This document shows, piece by piece, positions 1 to 7,788 of a DNA stretch of 51,191 nt; the stretch's first letter is position 1; each line of letters starts with the position of its first letter. The translations under genes were made by a program, and so were the position numbers. The stretch spans positions 7,964 to 59,154 of the forward strand of contig QIAJ01000066.1 of the NCBI GenBank assembly GCA_003225495.1, read 5' to 3'. The notes below the pieces were generated by a model. It was not told the origin of the DNA. It saw only the letters and a program-made list of their open reading frames with translations, and made no database searches. This DNA comes from Acidobacteriota bacterium (GTDB lineage: Bacteria > Acidobacteriota > Terriglobia > Terriglobales > Acidobacteriaceae).

Positions 1-66
1 TTGCTGGATCAGATTCACAGGTTGGCGCCGGGAACTATGCATCTGGAGACTGCTCCGGCGAAGTGA
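1..66 (+). CDS. C-terminal end of an upstream gene (partial)
   Basis: An open frame enters from the left edge and stops with TGA at 64-66, giving about 21 residues (LLDQIHRLAPGTMHLETAPAK). It lies just upstream of the PD40 genes and on the same strand. The piece is too short to assign to a family, and it could be a chance open frame. Confidence 0.35.
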   Translation: MLDQIHRLAPGTMHLETAPAK

Positions 67-122
67 CGAAAAATCGTTCCGCCCGTCTATGACTTCTAGA
101 GCCCGCCTCCAGGAGTCATCCA

Positions 123-1129
123 ATGCGTCTTAGCCTTTCGTTGTTTGGCGTATCTGAGATTGTCGTAGCCCTCATAGTTTCTACTTCGTTCGCACATGCA
201 GCTCCTCACCCCGAAGCGCGCGTTGATCAACATCCCGCTTATGCAGTCACGGGACAAATATCGGAGCCGCGACTGTTTGCGGACGGAATCATCTCAACAG
301 TCGATGACGAAATCGGCGGGTCATTCAGCCCTGACGGAAGCGATTTCTATTTCACCAAGCTGGTTCCGTACACGACCTTTCCGCGTCTCGGAATCATGTG
401 CGTTTCACACTATGTAAACGACCATTGGAGCACTCCTGAAGCGCTGTCTTTCTCCGGCAAGAATCTAGACTATGCACCCCGCCTTGACTCGACCGGCAAA
501 CGAATGTTGTTTGCTTCTTCTCGTCCTTTGCCGGACGGCACCCACGGCGGCATCAGGATCTGGGAGGCGGAACGTACGGCGGCCTTGGGGAGAACCCCGT
601 CCCTTGCCTCCGCCTGTCAATCCCCCCGGAAGTCACTGGAGCGGACCTCCATCTGTCGCTGACGACGGGACCCTTTGTCAACGGACACTACAGCGAACCT
701 GAAAAGCTTGGGCCCGAGATCAACTCCGAGTTCAACGATGCCCAACCTTACGTCTCGCCCAACGGTAAGGTCCTCATCTTCGCGTCTACCGGATCGGGTG
801 AGCCGCCCTTCCACCGCCGTCCGAAAGAGATCATGGGAGGCGGCAAGCCTTACCCGCGTGGCGATCTCTATGTCAGCTTCGATCAGAACGGGAGGTGGAC
901 GCCTGCCCGTCACCTCGAACACCACATCAACACCGAAGCCGAAGAGGAATATCCGTTTCTCACGCCCGATGGAAAATACCTTTTCTTCAGCAGCGAGCGC
1001 AGCCCATTCACTGCGCCGGTCGCGCATCGCCTGAACTATGGCGATCTGCAATCCGGCCTGCACTCCACGCTTAACGGGCACGGAAACGTGTTCTTCATTG
1101 GAGTAGAAGCGCTGGAGTTACCGCAATGA
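123..1129 (+). pseudogene. Secreted PD40 (WD40-like beta-propeller) protein, broken by two frame changes
   Basis: The gene begins at ATG 123 behind an AGGAG (111-115) and encodes a signal peptide ending near AHA. The repeats resemble those of its downstream neighbour: FSPDGSDFYFTK, LDSTGKRMLFAS, VSPNGKVLIFAS, LTPDGKYLFFSS. PD40 blades form beta-propellers, usually periplasmic or outer-membrane associated. The reading frame changes twice. After RIWEAERTA (about 580-590) the homologous text (PWGEPRPLPPPVNPPGSHW) is one frame over. After ADDGTL (about 675) it resumes in the third frame with VNGHYSEPEKLGPEIN. At the second break roughly 20 residues present in the paralogue are missing, so it looks like an out-of-frame deletion. 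The last codons overlap the next gene's ATG (ATGA at 1126-1129). It is either a true pseudogene or sequence error. Confidence 0.8.
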
Positions 1130-2247
1130 AGATTCCATCCGAATATCTTTCGCTGGCCGCGATCTACATCTCGTTCCTGATTCCCGTGCATGCGCAACCG
1201 CAGCCCGATGCCAGCACGGTCACAACTCCGAAGCCCGAGATGATTGGCGAAGGTATCATCTCTACCCCCGACGATGAATTCGGCGGCTCGATTACCCCCG
1301 ACGGAAAGACCATCTACTACGACATCACAGTGCCCGCCCACTATCTGTACGTCATGTGCGAGTCGCATTTTGTCGATGGCAAATGGCAAAAGCCAGAGGT
1401 GCTCCCGTTTTCCGGCCTCTACCGCGACAGCGATCCGGTGCTCTCGCCGGACGGAAAGACTCTGATGTTTGCTTCCGACCGTCCGCGCAACGGGAAGGAT
1501 GAGCACAGGTTTTCCATCTGGGCAGCCACTCGTACTGGGCATGGCTGGAGCGATCCCAAGTTGATGGACGGCCCGATCAACAGCGCAGGCAGTGAGATCT
1601 TTGCCTCGCTTGCCAATGACGGCAACCTGTACTTCACGTCCGACCGCAACAATAAGGGGCAAGTGGATATCTTCCGTTCGCGACTGGTCGATGGAAAATA
1701 TCAGGCCGCCGAAGACCTCGGGCCCAACGTCAATGGAGAAGGCATCTGGAGTCTGGAAGCGCTGATCGCTCCCGATGAGAGTTACCTGCTGATTGGAAGT
1801 TTCGGCCGCCAGCCGGGCTTCGGAAATTCCGACCTCTACATCAGCTACAACGAGAATGGCGTTTGGACTAAGCCCAAGAACCTCGGACCGGTGATCAACA
1901 CGGCTGCCCGCGAGTACAGTCCGAGAATCAGCCCTGATGGCAAATGGCTGATCTATACCAGTGAGCAGGGCATGCAGACCGAAAAACGCGACCAGCCATT
2001 TACCAGCGAGGAATTCAGCAAGCGGGCCAATGGTCTGTTGGATGGGCACCCGACCCTAGGGGAAGACCCGAGCACATTTTGCATCGCCGACCCCCGTTGC
2101 TTGATCGATCAAGGCCGAAATAAAAACGGACAGCCTGGAGCCCCCCAAGACTGTCCTGATCTACCCTTCCGGTTAGAAGGGCAACCTGATAGAAAATTTA
2201 TCGGACGGAGATTGCGGCAGTGTTGCGGTTTTGTGAAAGTCCCGTGA
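1126..2247 (+). CDS. Secreted PD40 (WD40-like beta-propeller) protein
   Basis: The 373-residue product has a signal peptide (MKIPSEYLSLAAIYISFLIPVHA) followed by PD40-type blades: ITPDGKTIYYD, LSPDGKTLMFAS, LANDGNLYFTS, IAPDESYLLIG, ISPDGKWLIYTS. It is a tandem paralogue of the preceding broken gene, with overlapping stop and start (ATGA), so the two were probably translated together. PD40 propellers usually bind proteins or glycans in the periplasm; the ligand is unknown here. The C-terminus is odd. After SKRANGLLDGH (about 2045) the paralogue continues with a GNVFFI-type closing strand, but this protein runs into about 65 low-similarity, Cys/Pro-rich residues. The true end of the gene may therefore have been lost or rearranged. 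Confidence 0.75.
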   Translation: MKIPSEYLSLAAIYISFLIPVHAQPQPDASTVTTPKPEMIGEGIISTPDDEFGGSITPDGKTIYYDITVPAHYLYVMCESHFVDGKWQKPEVLPFSGLYRDSDPVLSPDGKTLMFASDRPRNGKDEHRFSIWAATRTGHGWSDPKLMDGPINSAGSEIFASLANDGNLYFTSDRNNKGQVDIFRSRLVDGKYQAAEDLGPNVNGEGIWSLEALIAPDESYLLIGSFGRQPGFGNSDLYISYNENGVWTKPKNLGPVINTAAREYSPRISPDGKWLIYTSEQGMQTEKRDQPFTSEEFSKRANGLLDGHPTLGEDPSTFCIADPRCLIDQGRNKNGQPGAPQDCPDLPFRLEGQPDRKFIGRRLRQCCGFVKVP

Positions 2248-2339
2248 ATTCGAAGAGGCCACAAAAGCCGCTGTGCCCGGGGTCACACCGGTACGTGACA
2301 CTGTCGCCGAAGCCCAGGCCGCAAGCACTGCTAATATTG

Positions 2340-2366
2340 AGCGAACGTTGATCCAGAACGTTCGCT
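2340..2366. promoter_or_regulatory. Perfect 10-bp inverted repeat upstream of hemL
   Basis: AGCGAACGTT and AACGTTCGCT flank a 7-base spacer (GATCCAG). The dyad ends 16 bases before the hemL ATG, just ahead of its AGGAAG ribosome site, so it lies in the hemL leader or promoter. It could be an operator or an RNA hairpin that affects translation. There is no U-tract, so a simple terminator is unlikely. Confidence 0.5.
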
Positions 2367-2382
2367 ATCGTAGGAAGCTTCT

Positions 2383-3681
2383 ATGGCGCACAAGACCGAC
2401 CAGTCCCGCAGACTTCACAAGCGCGCCGAGGAATTGATTCCGGGAGGCGTGAACTCTCCGGTGCGGGCTTTCCGATCCGTTGGAGGGGATCCTCTCTACA
2501 TAGTGCGCGGCGAGGGTTCTCACATCTGGGACGCTGACGGCAACAAATACGTAGACTACATCGGCTCCTGGGGACCGCTGATTCTGGGACATACGGCGCC
2601 GGCGGTCGTCGAAGCAGTAATTTCAGCAGCGCGAAATGGCACCAGCTTCGGGGCGTCCACTCCTGCCGAAGCCGACCTCGCCGAGCTGGTGATCTCTGCT
2701 TTTCCGCACATGCAAAAAGTTCGCTTCGTAAGTTCGGGCACTGAAGCGACCATGAGCGCGATCCGCCTGGCTCGGGCCTACACGAAGCGCAAATACATCG
2801 TGAAGTTCGAAGGCTGCTACCACGGGCATACTGATGCATTGCTGGTCAAAGCCGGATCGGGCGTTGCGACGCTGGGCATTCCCGGCTCGGCGGGCGTTCC
2901 CGAAGAATTCACGCAGCTCACACTTGCTTTGCCGTTCAACGACACCGAGGCTCTGGAGCAGGCTTTCAAGAAATTTCCTAATCAGATCGCATGCGTGATC
3001 GTCGAACCGGTGGTGGGAAACATGGGGTGCGTTCCCCCTGGCCGCGGTTATCTTGAAGCGCTACGCACTCTAACCAAGCAGGACAAAGCACTGTTGATTT
3101 TCGACGAGGTGATGACCGGCTTCCGCCTGGGCTTCGGCGGAGCGCAGGAGTTGTACGGCATTCAACCCGACGTCACGACGATGGGGAAGATCATCGGCGG
3201 TGGATTGCCGGTTGGCGGCTATGGAGGTGCGAGCGAGATCATGGATTTGGTCGCACCGCTTGGACCGATGTATCAGGCCGGTACGCTTTCGGGGAATCCG
3301 CTGGCGATGGCCGCGGGCTATGCGACCCTGCGCTATCTGCGCGACCACAAAGATATCTACGGCAAGCTCGATAAATTAGCGGCAGGAGTTGTTGCGGGAG
3401 TTGCGTCCGCCGCGAAAGACGCTGGCGTTACCATGTGCCACAACCGCGTCGGGTCAATGTTCACCTGGTTCTTCACGCCGGGCCCTGTCACGGATTGGAC
3501 CTCTGCCGCGAAGTCGGACAGCGAAGCCTTTGGACGCTTCTTCCGAGCGATGCTCGAAAACGGCGTTTATCTGCCGCCCTCACAGTTCGAGGCCGCATTC
3601 ATGAGCGCGGCGCACACCGAGCAGGATGTACAACAAACGATCGCGGCGGCGAAGCAAGCCTTTGCGATGGCGCATGCGTGA
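2383..3681 (+). CDS. hemL: Glutamate-1-semialdehyde 2,1-aminomutase
   Basis: This 432-residue PLP enzyme converts glutamate-1-semialdehyde to 5-aminolevulinate in the C5 route of tetrapyrrole synthesis, in the cytoplasm. The N-terminus has the family text [13 protein letters not shown]. Further hallmarks are the cofactor-binding [15 protein letters not shown] (about 117-131), the DEVMTGFR segment (241-248) and the Schiff-base lysine K269 in [14 protein letters not shown]. The length is normal. The start is ATG 2383 behind AGGAAG. The gene stands alone, and the next gene converges on it across a heptad-repeat region. Confidence 0.96.
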   Translation: MAHKTDQSRRLHKRAEELIPGGVNSPVRAFRSVGGDPLYIVRGEGSHIWDADGNKYVDYIGSWGPLILGHTAPAVVEAVISAARNGTSFGASTPAEADLAELVISAFPHMQKVRFVSSGTEATMSAIRLARAYTKRKYIVKFEGCYHGHTDALLVKAGSGVATLGIPGSAGVPEEFTQLTLALPFNDTEALEQAFKKFPNQIACVIVEPVVGNMGCVPPGRGYLEALRTLTKQDKALLIFDEVMTGFRLGFGGAQELYGIQPDVTTMGKIIGGGLPVGGYGGASEIMDLVAPLGPMYQAGTLSGNPLAMAAGYATLRYLRDHKDIYGKLDKLAAGVVAGVASAAKDAGVTMCHNRVGSMFTWFFTPGPVTDWTSAAKSDSEAFGRFFRAMLENGVYLPPSQFEAAFMSAAHTEQDVQQTIAAAKQAFAMAHA

Positions 3682-3683
3682 GA

Positions 3684-3808
3684 GAAGCTCTTAGCTCTTA
3701 GCTTTCAGCTCTTAGCAAACCTTCGCAGGGACAAGCTGTCGGGAACAACCAGACTCGTCGTCACGCAGATTATAGGCTGAGAGCCGACCGCTGAGAGCCG
3801 AGAGCTTT
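3684..3808. repeat. Heptad repeats in inverted pair between convergent genes
   Basis: The left block (3684-3716) is a run of 7-base units AGCTCTT, AGCTCTT, AGCTTTC, AGCTCTT. The right block (3776-3808) reads GCTGAGA, GCCGACC, GCTGAGA, GCCGAGA. Its reverse complement matches the left block at about 25 of 33 positions, and most differences would be G-U pairs in RNA. The two blocks could form a long imperfect hairpin between the 3' ends of hemL and the deacetylase. The last codons of the deacetylase lie inside the right block. Confidence 0.7.
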
Positions 3809-4510
3809 CTTCATCTCCGTCACGGTGAGGAACTCGAATCCCTGATCTTTGTACCTTCGGATCAAAGTGTCGGTCGCGATTACGGTCGAACCGCGATCCG
3901 CGCCCATAGCGCGATGACCGCCATCATGCAGAAGTATCACGTCTCCTCCGCGAATCTGTGCCATGACCTTTGTCTCGATCGTCGCTGGTGGCGGCGCCTT
4001 CCAGTCGTAGCCAGTCACGCTCCACATGATCGGATCGAGTCCGAGATCGCGCGCGATTCGAAGGGTCTGCGGGCGTCGTCCTCCGAAGGGCGGGCGAAAG
4101 AGATTCGAGTGTTTTCCTACGGCATCCGTCAATGCCGACCGGCACTCCACGAGTTCTGATCGTGTTTGTGACGCCGACTGGAAGATCAGCAAGGGATGCG
4201 TCATCGTGTGATTTCCAATGACGTGTCCTGCTCGCGCTACCTCACGTGCAATGTCGGGTCGCTCGCGGACGTAGCGGCCGATCATGAAAAACGTCGCGCG
4301 CACTCCGTGGCAATCCAGAACTTCCAGCAGCTTCATCGTATGCAGATCATTTGGCCCATCATCGTAAGTGAGCGCGATCTGCTTGCTTCCCCGGGCGAGT
4401 CCGGTAAATGTGCGTCCGTACCATTGTCCGGTCGGCGCCATGGACTGATAGCCAGCGGCCGATGCAGCCGCTGCGACCCCAAGTCCAAGGAGAGCTGAAA
4501 ACATTGGCAA
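3770..4510 (-). CDS. Polysaccharide deacetylase (NodB-type, CE4), exported
   Basis: The product (about 246 residues) removes N- or O-acetyl groups from a cell-wall or extracellular polysaccharide. The N-terminus is a hydrophobic, Ala-rich signal or anchor segment. The NodB domain shows the metal and catalytic motifs TYDDGP (48-53), H-T-M-T-H (101-105), RPPFGG (139-144) and LLHDGGH (193-199). The frame opens at a TTG (4510). The first ATG is two codons in (4504), and neither has a clear ribosome site. The last residues (GSQRSALSL) are encoded by an intergenic heptad repeat, so the natural C-terminus may once have been shorter. The substrate is not evident. Confidence 0.9.
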   Translation of the reverse strand: MPMFSALLGLGVAAAASAAGYQSMAPTGQWYGRTFTGLARGSKQIALTYDDGPNDLHTMKLLEVLDCHGVRATFFMIGRYVRERPDIAREVARAGHVIGNHTMTHPLLIFQSASQTRSELVECRSALTDAVGKHSNLFRPPFGGRRPQTLRIARDLGLDPIMWSVTGYDWKAPPPATIETKVMAQIRGGDVILLHDGGHRAMGADRGSTVIATDTLIRRYKDQGFEFLTVTEMKKALGSQRSALSL

Positions 4511-4530
4511 ATTGTAAATGGAATGTTGTT

Positions 4531-4619
4531 GGTCGTTTATCGCTCGTCGTTCGTCGGTGGGGAAGCGCTCTGATTGCCGGGGGATATTGTTAACGACGAG
4601 CGACTGACGACTCCTCGAC
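4531..4619. repeat. Heptad repeats, inverted pair, in divergent promoter region
   Basis: The left block reads GGTCGTT, TATCGCT, CGTCGTT, CGTCGGT (4531-4558). The right block reads AACGACG, AGCGACT, GACGACT, CCTCGAC (4592-4619). The 12-mer AACGACGAGCGA in the right block is exactly complementary to part of the left block, so a hairpin with a loop of about 40 bases is possible. The pair lies between the divergent deacetylase and kinase genes. Confidence 0.65.
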
Positions 4620-4681
4620 TGTTAACCTTTCTCACAATTGCGCACGCGCGCGAAGCCATATATTCTGACTCACGTCCTCCC

Positions 4682-5347
4682 ATGGCCAAGCTTTTCGAAT
4701 TGCCCCGATACATTGCAGTGGAAGGTCCCATACGCGTGGGAAAAAGCACGCTGGCGCAGGTCCTTGGGGAGCGGTTAGCGGCGCAGCGGGTCATCGAACC
4801 GGATGATAATCCGTTTCTCAAATCGTTCTACGAGGGAAATCCGGGAGCCGCGTTTCAGGCGCAGCTCGCTTTTCTGATCCGGCGGTTCGAACAGCTAAGC
4901 GCGCTCGATCTCGGCCCGCGCTCGAACAAGACCGTTGTGGCCGATTACATTTTTGAGAAAGACAAGCTCTTCGCCTGCCTCAACCTGAACGATCAGGAAC
5001 TGGATACGTACAACCGTTATTTCAACAATTTCCGCGAGCAGCTTCCGACGCCCGATCTCGTGATCTACCTGCAAGCCACGCCGGAAGTTTTAAAAAAGCG
5101 CCTGAAAAAGAAAAATGCTCCCGGCGAAAAAGCCATCAGCGAGGATTACCTGATGGAAGTCGTCAAAGCTTACGAGCACTTCTTCTTTCATTACACCCAG
5201 TCTGATCTGCTGATCGTAAATACCTCTCAGATCGACTTCGTCGATCGCAACGAGGACCTCCAGGAATTGCTGAAAAAAGTCTCTGCTCCTATCAAGGGCA
5301 CGCAATACTTTCTGCCGCTTGGGAGCCAGGATGCGGCCAGCGCCTAG
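4682..5347 (+). CDS. Deoxynucleoside kinase
   Basis: This 221-residue salvage kinase phosphorylates deoxynucleosides using ATP in the cytoplasm. The P-loop is GPIRVGKST (15-23). Other family signs are the substrate-site text VIEPDDNPFLKSFYEG, the DYIFEKDKLFA segment around the ERS/DRS position, DLVIYLQATPEVLKKRL before the lid, and the Arg/Lys-rich lid itself. The frame is open further upstream, but homology begins at ATG 4682 (MAKLFELPRYIAVEG), so I use that start. The gene precedes panB and panC on the same strand, separated by 200 bases containing another heptad repeat. Which deoxynucleoside is preferred cannot be told. Confidence 0.88.
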   Translation: MAKLFELPRYIAVEGPIRVGKSTLAQVLGERLAAQRVIEPDDNPFLKSFYEGNPGAAFQAQLAFLIRRFEQLSALDLGPRSNKTVVADYIFEKDKLFACLNLNDQELDTYNRYFNNFREQLPTPDLVIYLQATPEVLKKRLKKKNAPGEKAISEDYLMEVVKAYEHFFFHYTQSDLLIVNTSQIDFVDRNEDLQELLKKVSAPIKGTQYFLPLGSQDAASA

Positions 5348-5430
5348 AGATAGTTCTACCTTCGACTACTCCCCGGCTGCGCGACCAGACCTTTCGTAAG
5401 TGCTGACAGGACAGTTGCTTACACGTTATT

Positions 5431-5458
5431 AGTCGCTAATGACGAACGACTATCGACC
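5431..5458. repeat. Heptad repeat block
   Basis: Units AGTCGCT, AATGACG, AACGACT, ATCGACC follow one another at 7-base spacing. TAGTCG (5430-5435) and CGACTA (5447-5452) form a small inverted repeat. The block is of the same ACGACnn kind as the one at 4592 and lies between the kinase and panB. Confidence 0.5.
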
Positions 5459-5548
5459 AGCAATCTTCTTGCAGCTACAATACCTCCAGCATCATCCAAG
5501 ATGCGTACAGGCTCTATCCGGCTAGCCGGAGGGGCACTGGAGGACAAT

Positions 5549-6439
5549 GTGAGTCTCACGCCGATCGGCGGTCCCCGCCGCAAGATTACTTCTGCAACTC
5601 TTCGTGAAAAGAAGCTGCACCGCGATTCCATTACTTGCCTGACTGCCTACGACTACGCCACCGCGCGACTGGTGGACGAAGCCGGAATCGACGTCGTTCT
5701 TGTCGGCGATTCGCTGGCTATGACCATGCTTGGTTACGACAACACGCTGTCGGTCACGGTGGACGAAATGCTGCACCACGTACGGGCTGTCCATCGCGGG
5801 GTGAAGGATGCCTGGTTAGTCGCGGACATGCCCTACGGTTCGTATCACGAGACAGTGGAGGATGCCGTTCACAACGCCGCGCGCTTCGTAAAAGAAGGCG
5901 GGGTGGAGGCAGTCAAAATGGAAGGCGGAGAGAAACGCGTGGATGTGATCCGGCGCGTGATCGACGCGGAAATCCCCGTCGCCGGGCATATCGGACTGAC
6001 GCCGCAATCGGTCAATATGATGGGCGGCTACAAGGTGCAAGGCAAAACGCTGCAGGCGATCGAGCAACTCATGCGGGATGCAGTCGCGCTCGACCGCGCT
6101 GGAGTCGCTTGTATTTACCTCGAAGGCATTCCGCGCGAGGTCGCAACCATGATTACCGCCGAAGTGGAAACGCCTACCATCGGCATCGGTGCTGGCCCTG
6201 ACTGTGATGGCCAGGTCCTGGTGTTTCATGATCTGGTGAACCTGACATTTAATCCACCCGCCAAGTTCGTCCGGCGATATGGAGACGCGTCCGCGCTGAT
6301 CTCGCAGGCGGTCGAAGCTTTCAAGTCCGACGTAGCGCGCGGCCAGTTTCCCTCCGACGCGGAGTCTTATCATCTGCCCAAGGACACGCAGGTGGCGCTC
6401 GAAACGGTACTTCAACGCAAGCGGGCGATGCAGCGATAA
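5549..6439 (+). CDS. panB: 3-methyl-2-oxobutanoate hydroxymethyltransferase
   Basis: PanB transfers a hydroxymethyl group from methylene-tetrahydrofolate to alpha-ketoisovalerate to give ketopantoate, the first committed step of pantothenate and CoA synthesis. Family text runs throughout: ITCLTAYDYATARL, VVLVGDSLAM (metal Asp), LVADMPYGSY, VEAVKMEGG, IPVAGHIGLTPQ, ACIYLEGIP, TIGIGAGPDCDGQVLVFHDL. The frame is open to 5501, but GTG 5549 has a good GGAGG (5539-5543) and starts close to where homology begins (PRRKITSATL), giving 296 residues. A lipoprotein gene and panC follow closely, so a pan operon is likely. Confidence 0.95.
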   Translation: MSLTPIGGPRRKITSATLREKKLHRDSITCLTAYDYATARLVDEAGIDVVLVGDSLAMTMLGYDNTLSVTVDEMLHHVRAVHRGVKDAWLVADMPYGSYHETVEDAVHNAARFVKEGGVEAVKMEGGEKRVDVIRRVIDAEIPVAGHIGLTPQSVNMMGGYKVQGKTLQAIEQLMRDAVALDRAGVACIYLEGIPREVATMITAEVETPTIGIGAGPDCDGQVLVFHDLVNLTFNPPAKFVRRYGDASALISQAVEAFKSDVARGQFPSDAESYHLPKDTQVALETVLQRKRAMQR

Positions 6440-6461
6440 TACGGGCAGGAGACAAATCCCC

Positions 6462-6896
6462 TTGCGCACGGTCATCGCTCTAATCCTGCTGGGAACTTTA
6501 GCGGCATGTACTAAGCCCGAAGCCCCAGCTCCGCAACCTGCCCAGGAAGCGCCCCAGGAAACCGGCCTCGAACGTATTCCGGAGGCCGATCCATCGAAGT
6601 ACCCGAAGATGGACGAACTGGCGGGATGGAAGAACCCTCAACTGGTCGTCCGGGAGGATGGAATTGGGCTGGTCGATCTTGAGAATCGCGAGGTTCACAT
6701 TCTGACGCTGGAACAAATCCCGGCGGAACTCGTTTCCCTTCCGGAATCGGCGTGGCCGTATGGGCGCGTTGTCTTAGTCAGTCAGGCAACGCCGCCTGGC
6801 GCAACTGAGCAAACCAAGACGCGATTGCGGGAAAACCGCGGGCTGCTGATGGGAACTCTGAAAGCGCTGCAGGTTCGGCCTTACGCAGCTCCGTGA
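6462..6896 (+). CDS. Small predicted lipoprotein between panB and panC
   Basis: The 144-residue product starts at TTG 6462, with AGGAG about 11 bases upstream. It has a short hydrophobic signal ending in a lipobox (LGTLAAC), then a Pro/Ala/Gln-rich linker (APAPQPAQEAPQE). The roughly 90-residue globular part contains GWKNPQLVVREDGIGLVDLENREVHIL. I do not recognise the family. Its place inside the pan operon, 22 bases after panB and 16 before panC, suggests cotranscription but not necessarily a shared function. Confidence 0.7.
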   Translation: MRTVIALILLGTLAACTKPEAPAPQPAQEAPQETGLERIPEADPSKYPKMDELAGWKNPQLVVREDGIGLVDLENREVHILTLEQIPAELVSLPESAWPYGRVVLVSQATPPGATEQTKTRLRENRGLLMGTLKALQVRPYAAP

Positions 6897-6912
6897 TCAC
6901 GATGCTGAGTCT

Positions 6913-7764
6913 GTGAAGATCCTTTCCACGATTGCCGAAGTCCGCAGAACGCGCGAGGGAGACCACATGCGCGGCGGACGCGTTGGTTTCGTACCCACCA
7001 TGGGAGCGCTGCATGAGGGCCATCTCTCGCTGGTTCGCGCGGCCAAGGCGCAGTGCAATACGGTCGTCGTTTCTCTCTTCGTGAACCCTACTCAATTCGG
7101 CCCTACCGAAGATCTCGCCAGATATCCCAGGCCGTTCGAACGAGACCGCGACCTTCTGGAGAAAGAAGGCGTTGCGATTCTATTTGCGCCTTCTGTCGAA
7201 GAAATGTATCCAGCGGGAGAACTTACAAGGGTGAACGTCGAAGGTCTGAGCGAGAAGCTTGACGGGCGGTCGCGTCCGGGCCACTTTCGCGGAGTGATGA
7301 CGATCGTCTCAAAGCTGTTTCACATCATCGAGCCAGACGTGGCTTTCTTCGGACAAAAAGATGCTGCTCAGGCGGCGGTCATCCGCCGCATGGTACGCGA
7401 TCTTAATTTCCCTGTGGAGATTGTTATCTGCCCGATCGTCCGCGAGCCTGACGGTCTGGCGATGAGTTCTCGCAACGCCTACTTGAATCATGACGAGCGC
7501 CAGTCCGCCCTTGTGCTCCATCGGTCGTTAATGCGAGTGGAAGACGAATTTCGTGCCGGGGAGAAGAGCGTTGGAACACTGATCGCTTCCGCAGCCGAAG
7601 TTATCGCGCAAGAACCTCGGGTACGCCTCGATTATTTTGAGATCGTGGATCCCGATACTCTCGATCCTGTCCAGCAACTCGAGCACCCCGCGCTGGCAGC
7701 GGTCGCGGCCTACGTCGGCACCACGCGCCTGATCGACAACCTGATTCTCACCCCTAGGAAGTGA
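6913..7764 (+). CDS. panC: Pantothenate synthetase (pantoate--beta-alanine ligase)
   Basis: PanC joins pantoate and beta-alanine using ATP to form pantothenate. The 283-residue product carries VGFVPTMGALHEGHLSLV (the HIGH-like nucleotide motif), VVVSLFVNPTQFGP, DGRSRPGHFRGVMTIVSKLF, FGQKDAAQAAVIRRMV and the KMSKS-like MSSRNAYL. All are at usual positions and the length is normal. The start is GTG 6913; no strong ribosome site is visible. It completes the panB-lipoprotein-panC cluster; panD is not in the window. Confidence 0.95.
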   Translation: MKILSTIAEVRRTREGDHMRGGRVGFVPTMGALHEGHLSLVRAAKAQCNTVVVSLFVNPTQFGPTEDLARYPRPFERDRDLLEKEGVAILFAPSVEEMYPAGELTRVNVEGLSEKLDGRSRPGHFRGVMTIVSKLFHIIEPDVAFFGQKDAAQAAVIRRMVRDLNFPVEIVICPIVREPDGLAMSSRNAYLNHDERQSALVLHRSLMRVEDEFRAGEKSVGTLIASAAEVIAQEPRVRLDYFEIVDPDTLDPVQQLEHPALAAVAAYVGTTRLIDNLILTPRK

Positions 7765-7788
7765 CTCCGCTGTCGCGCTCTGCTACCG

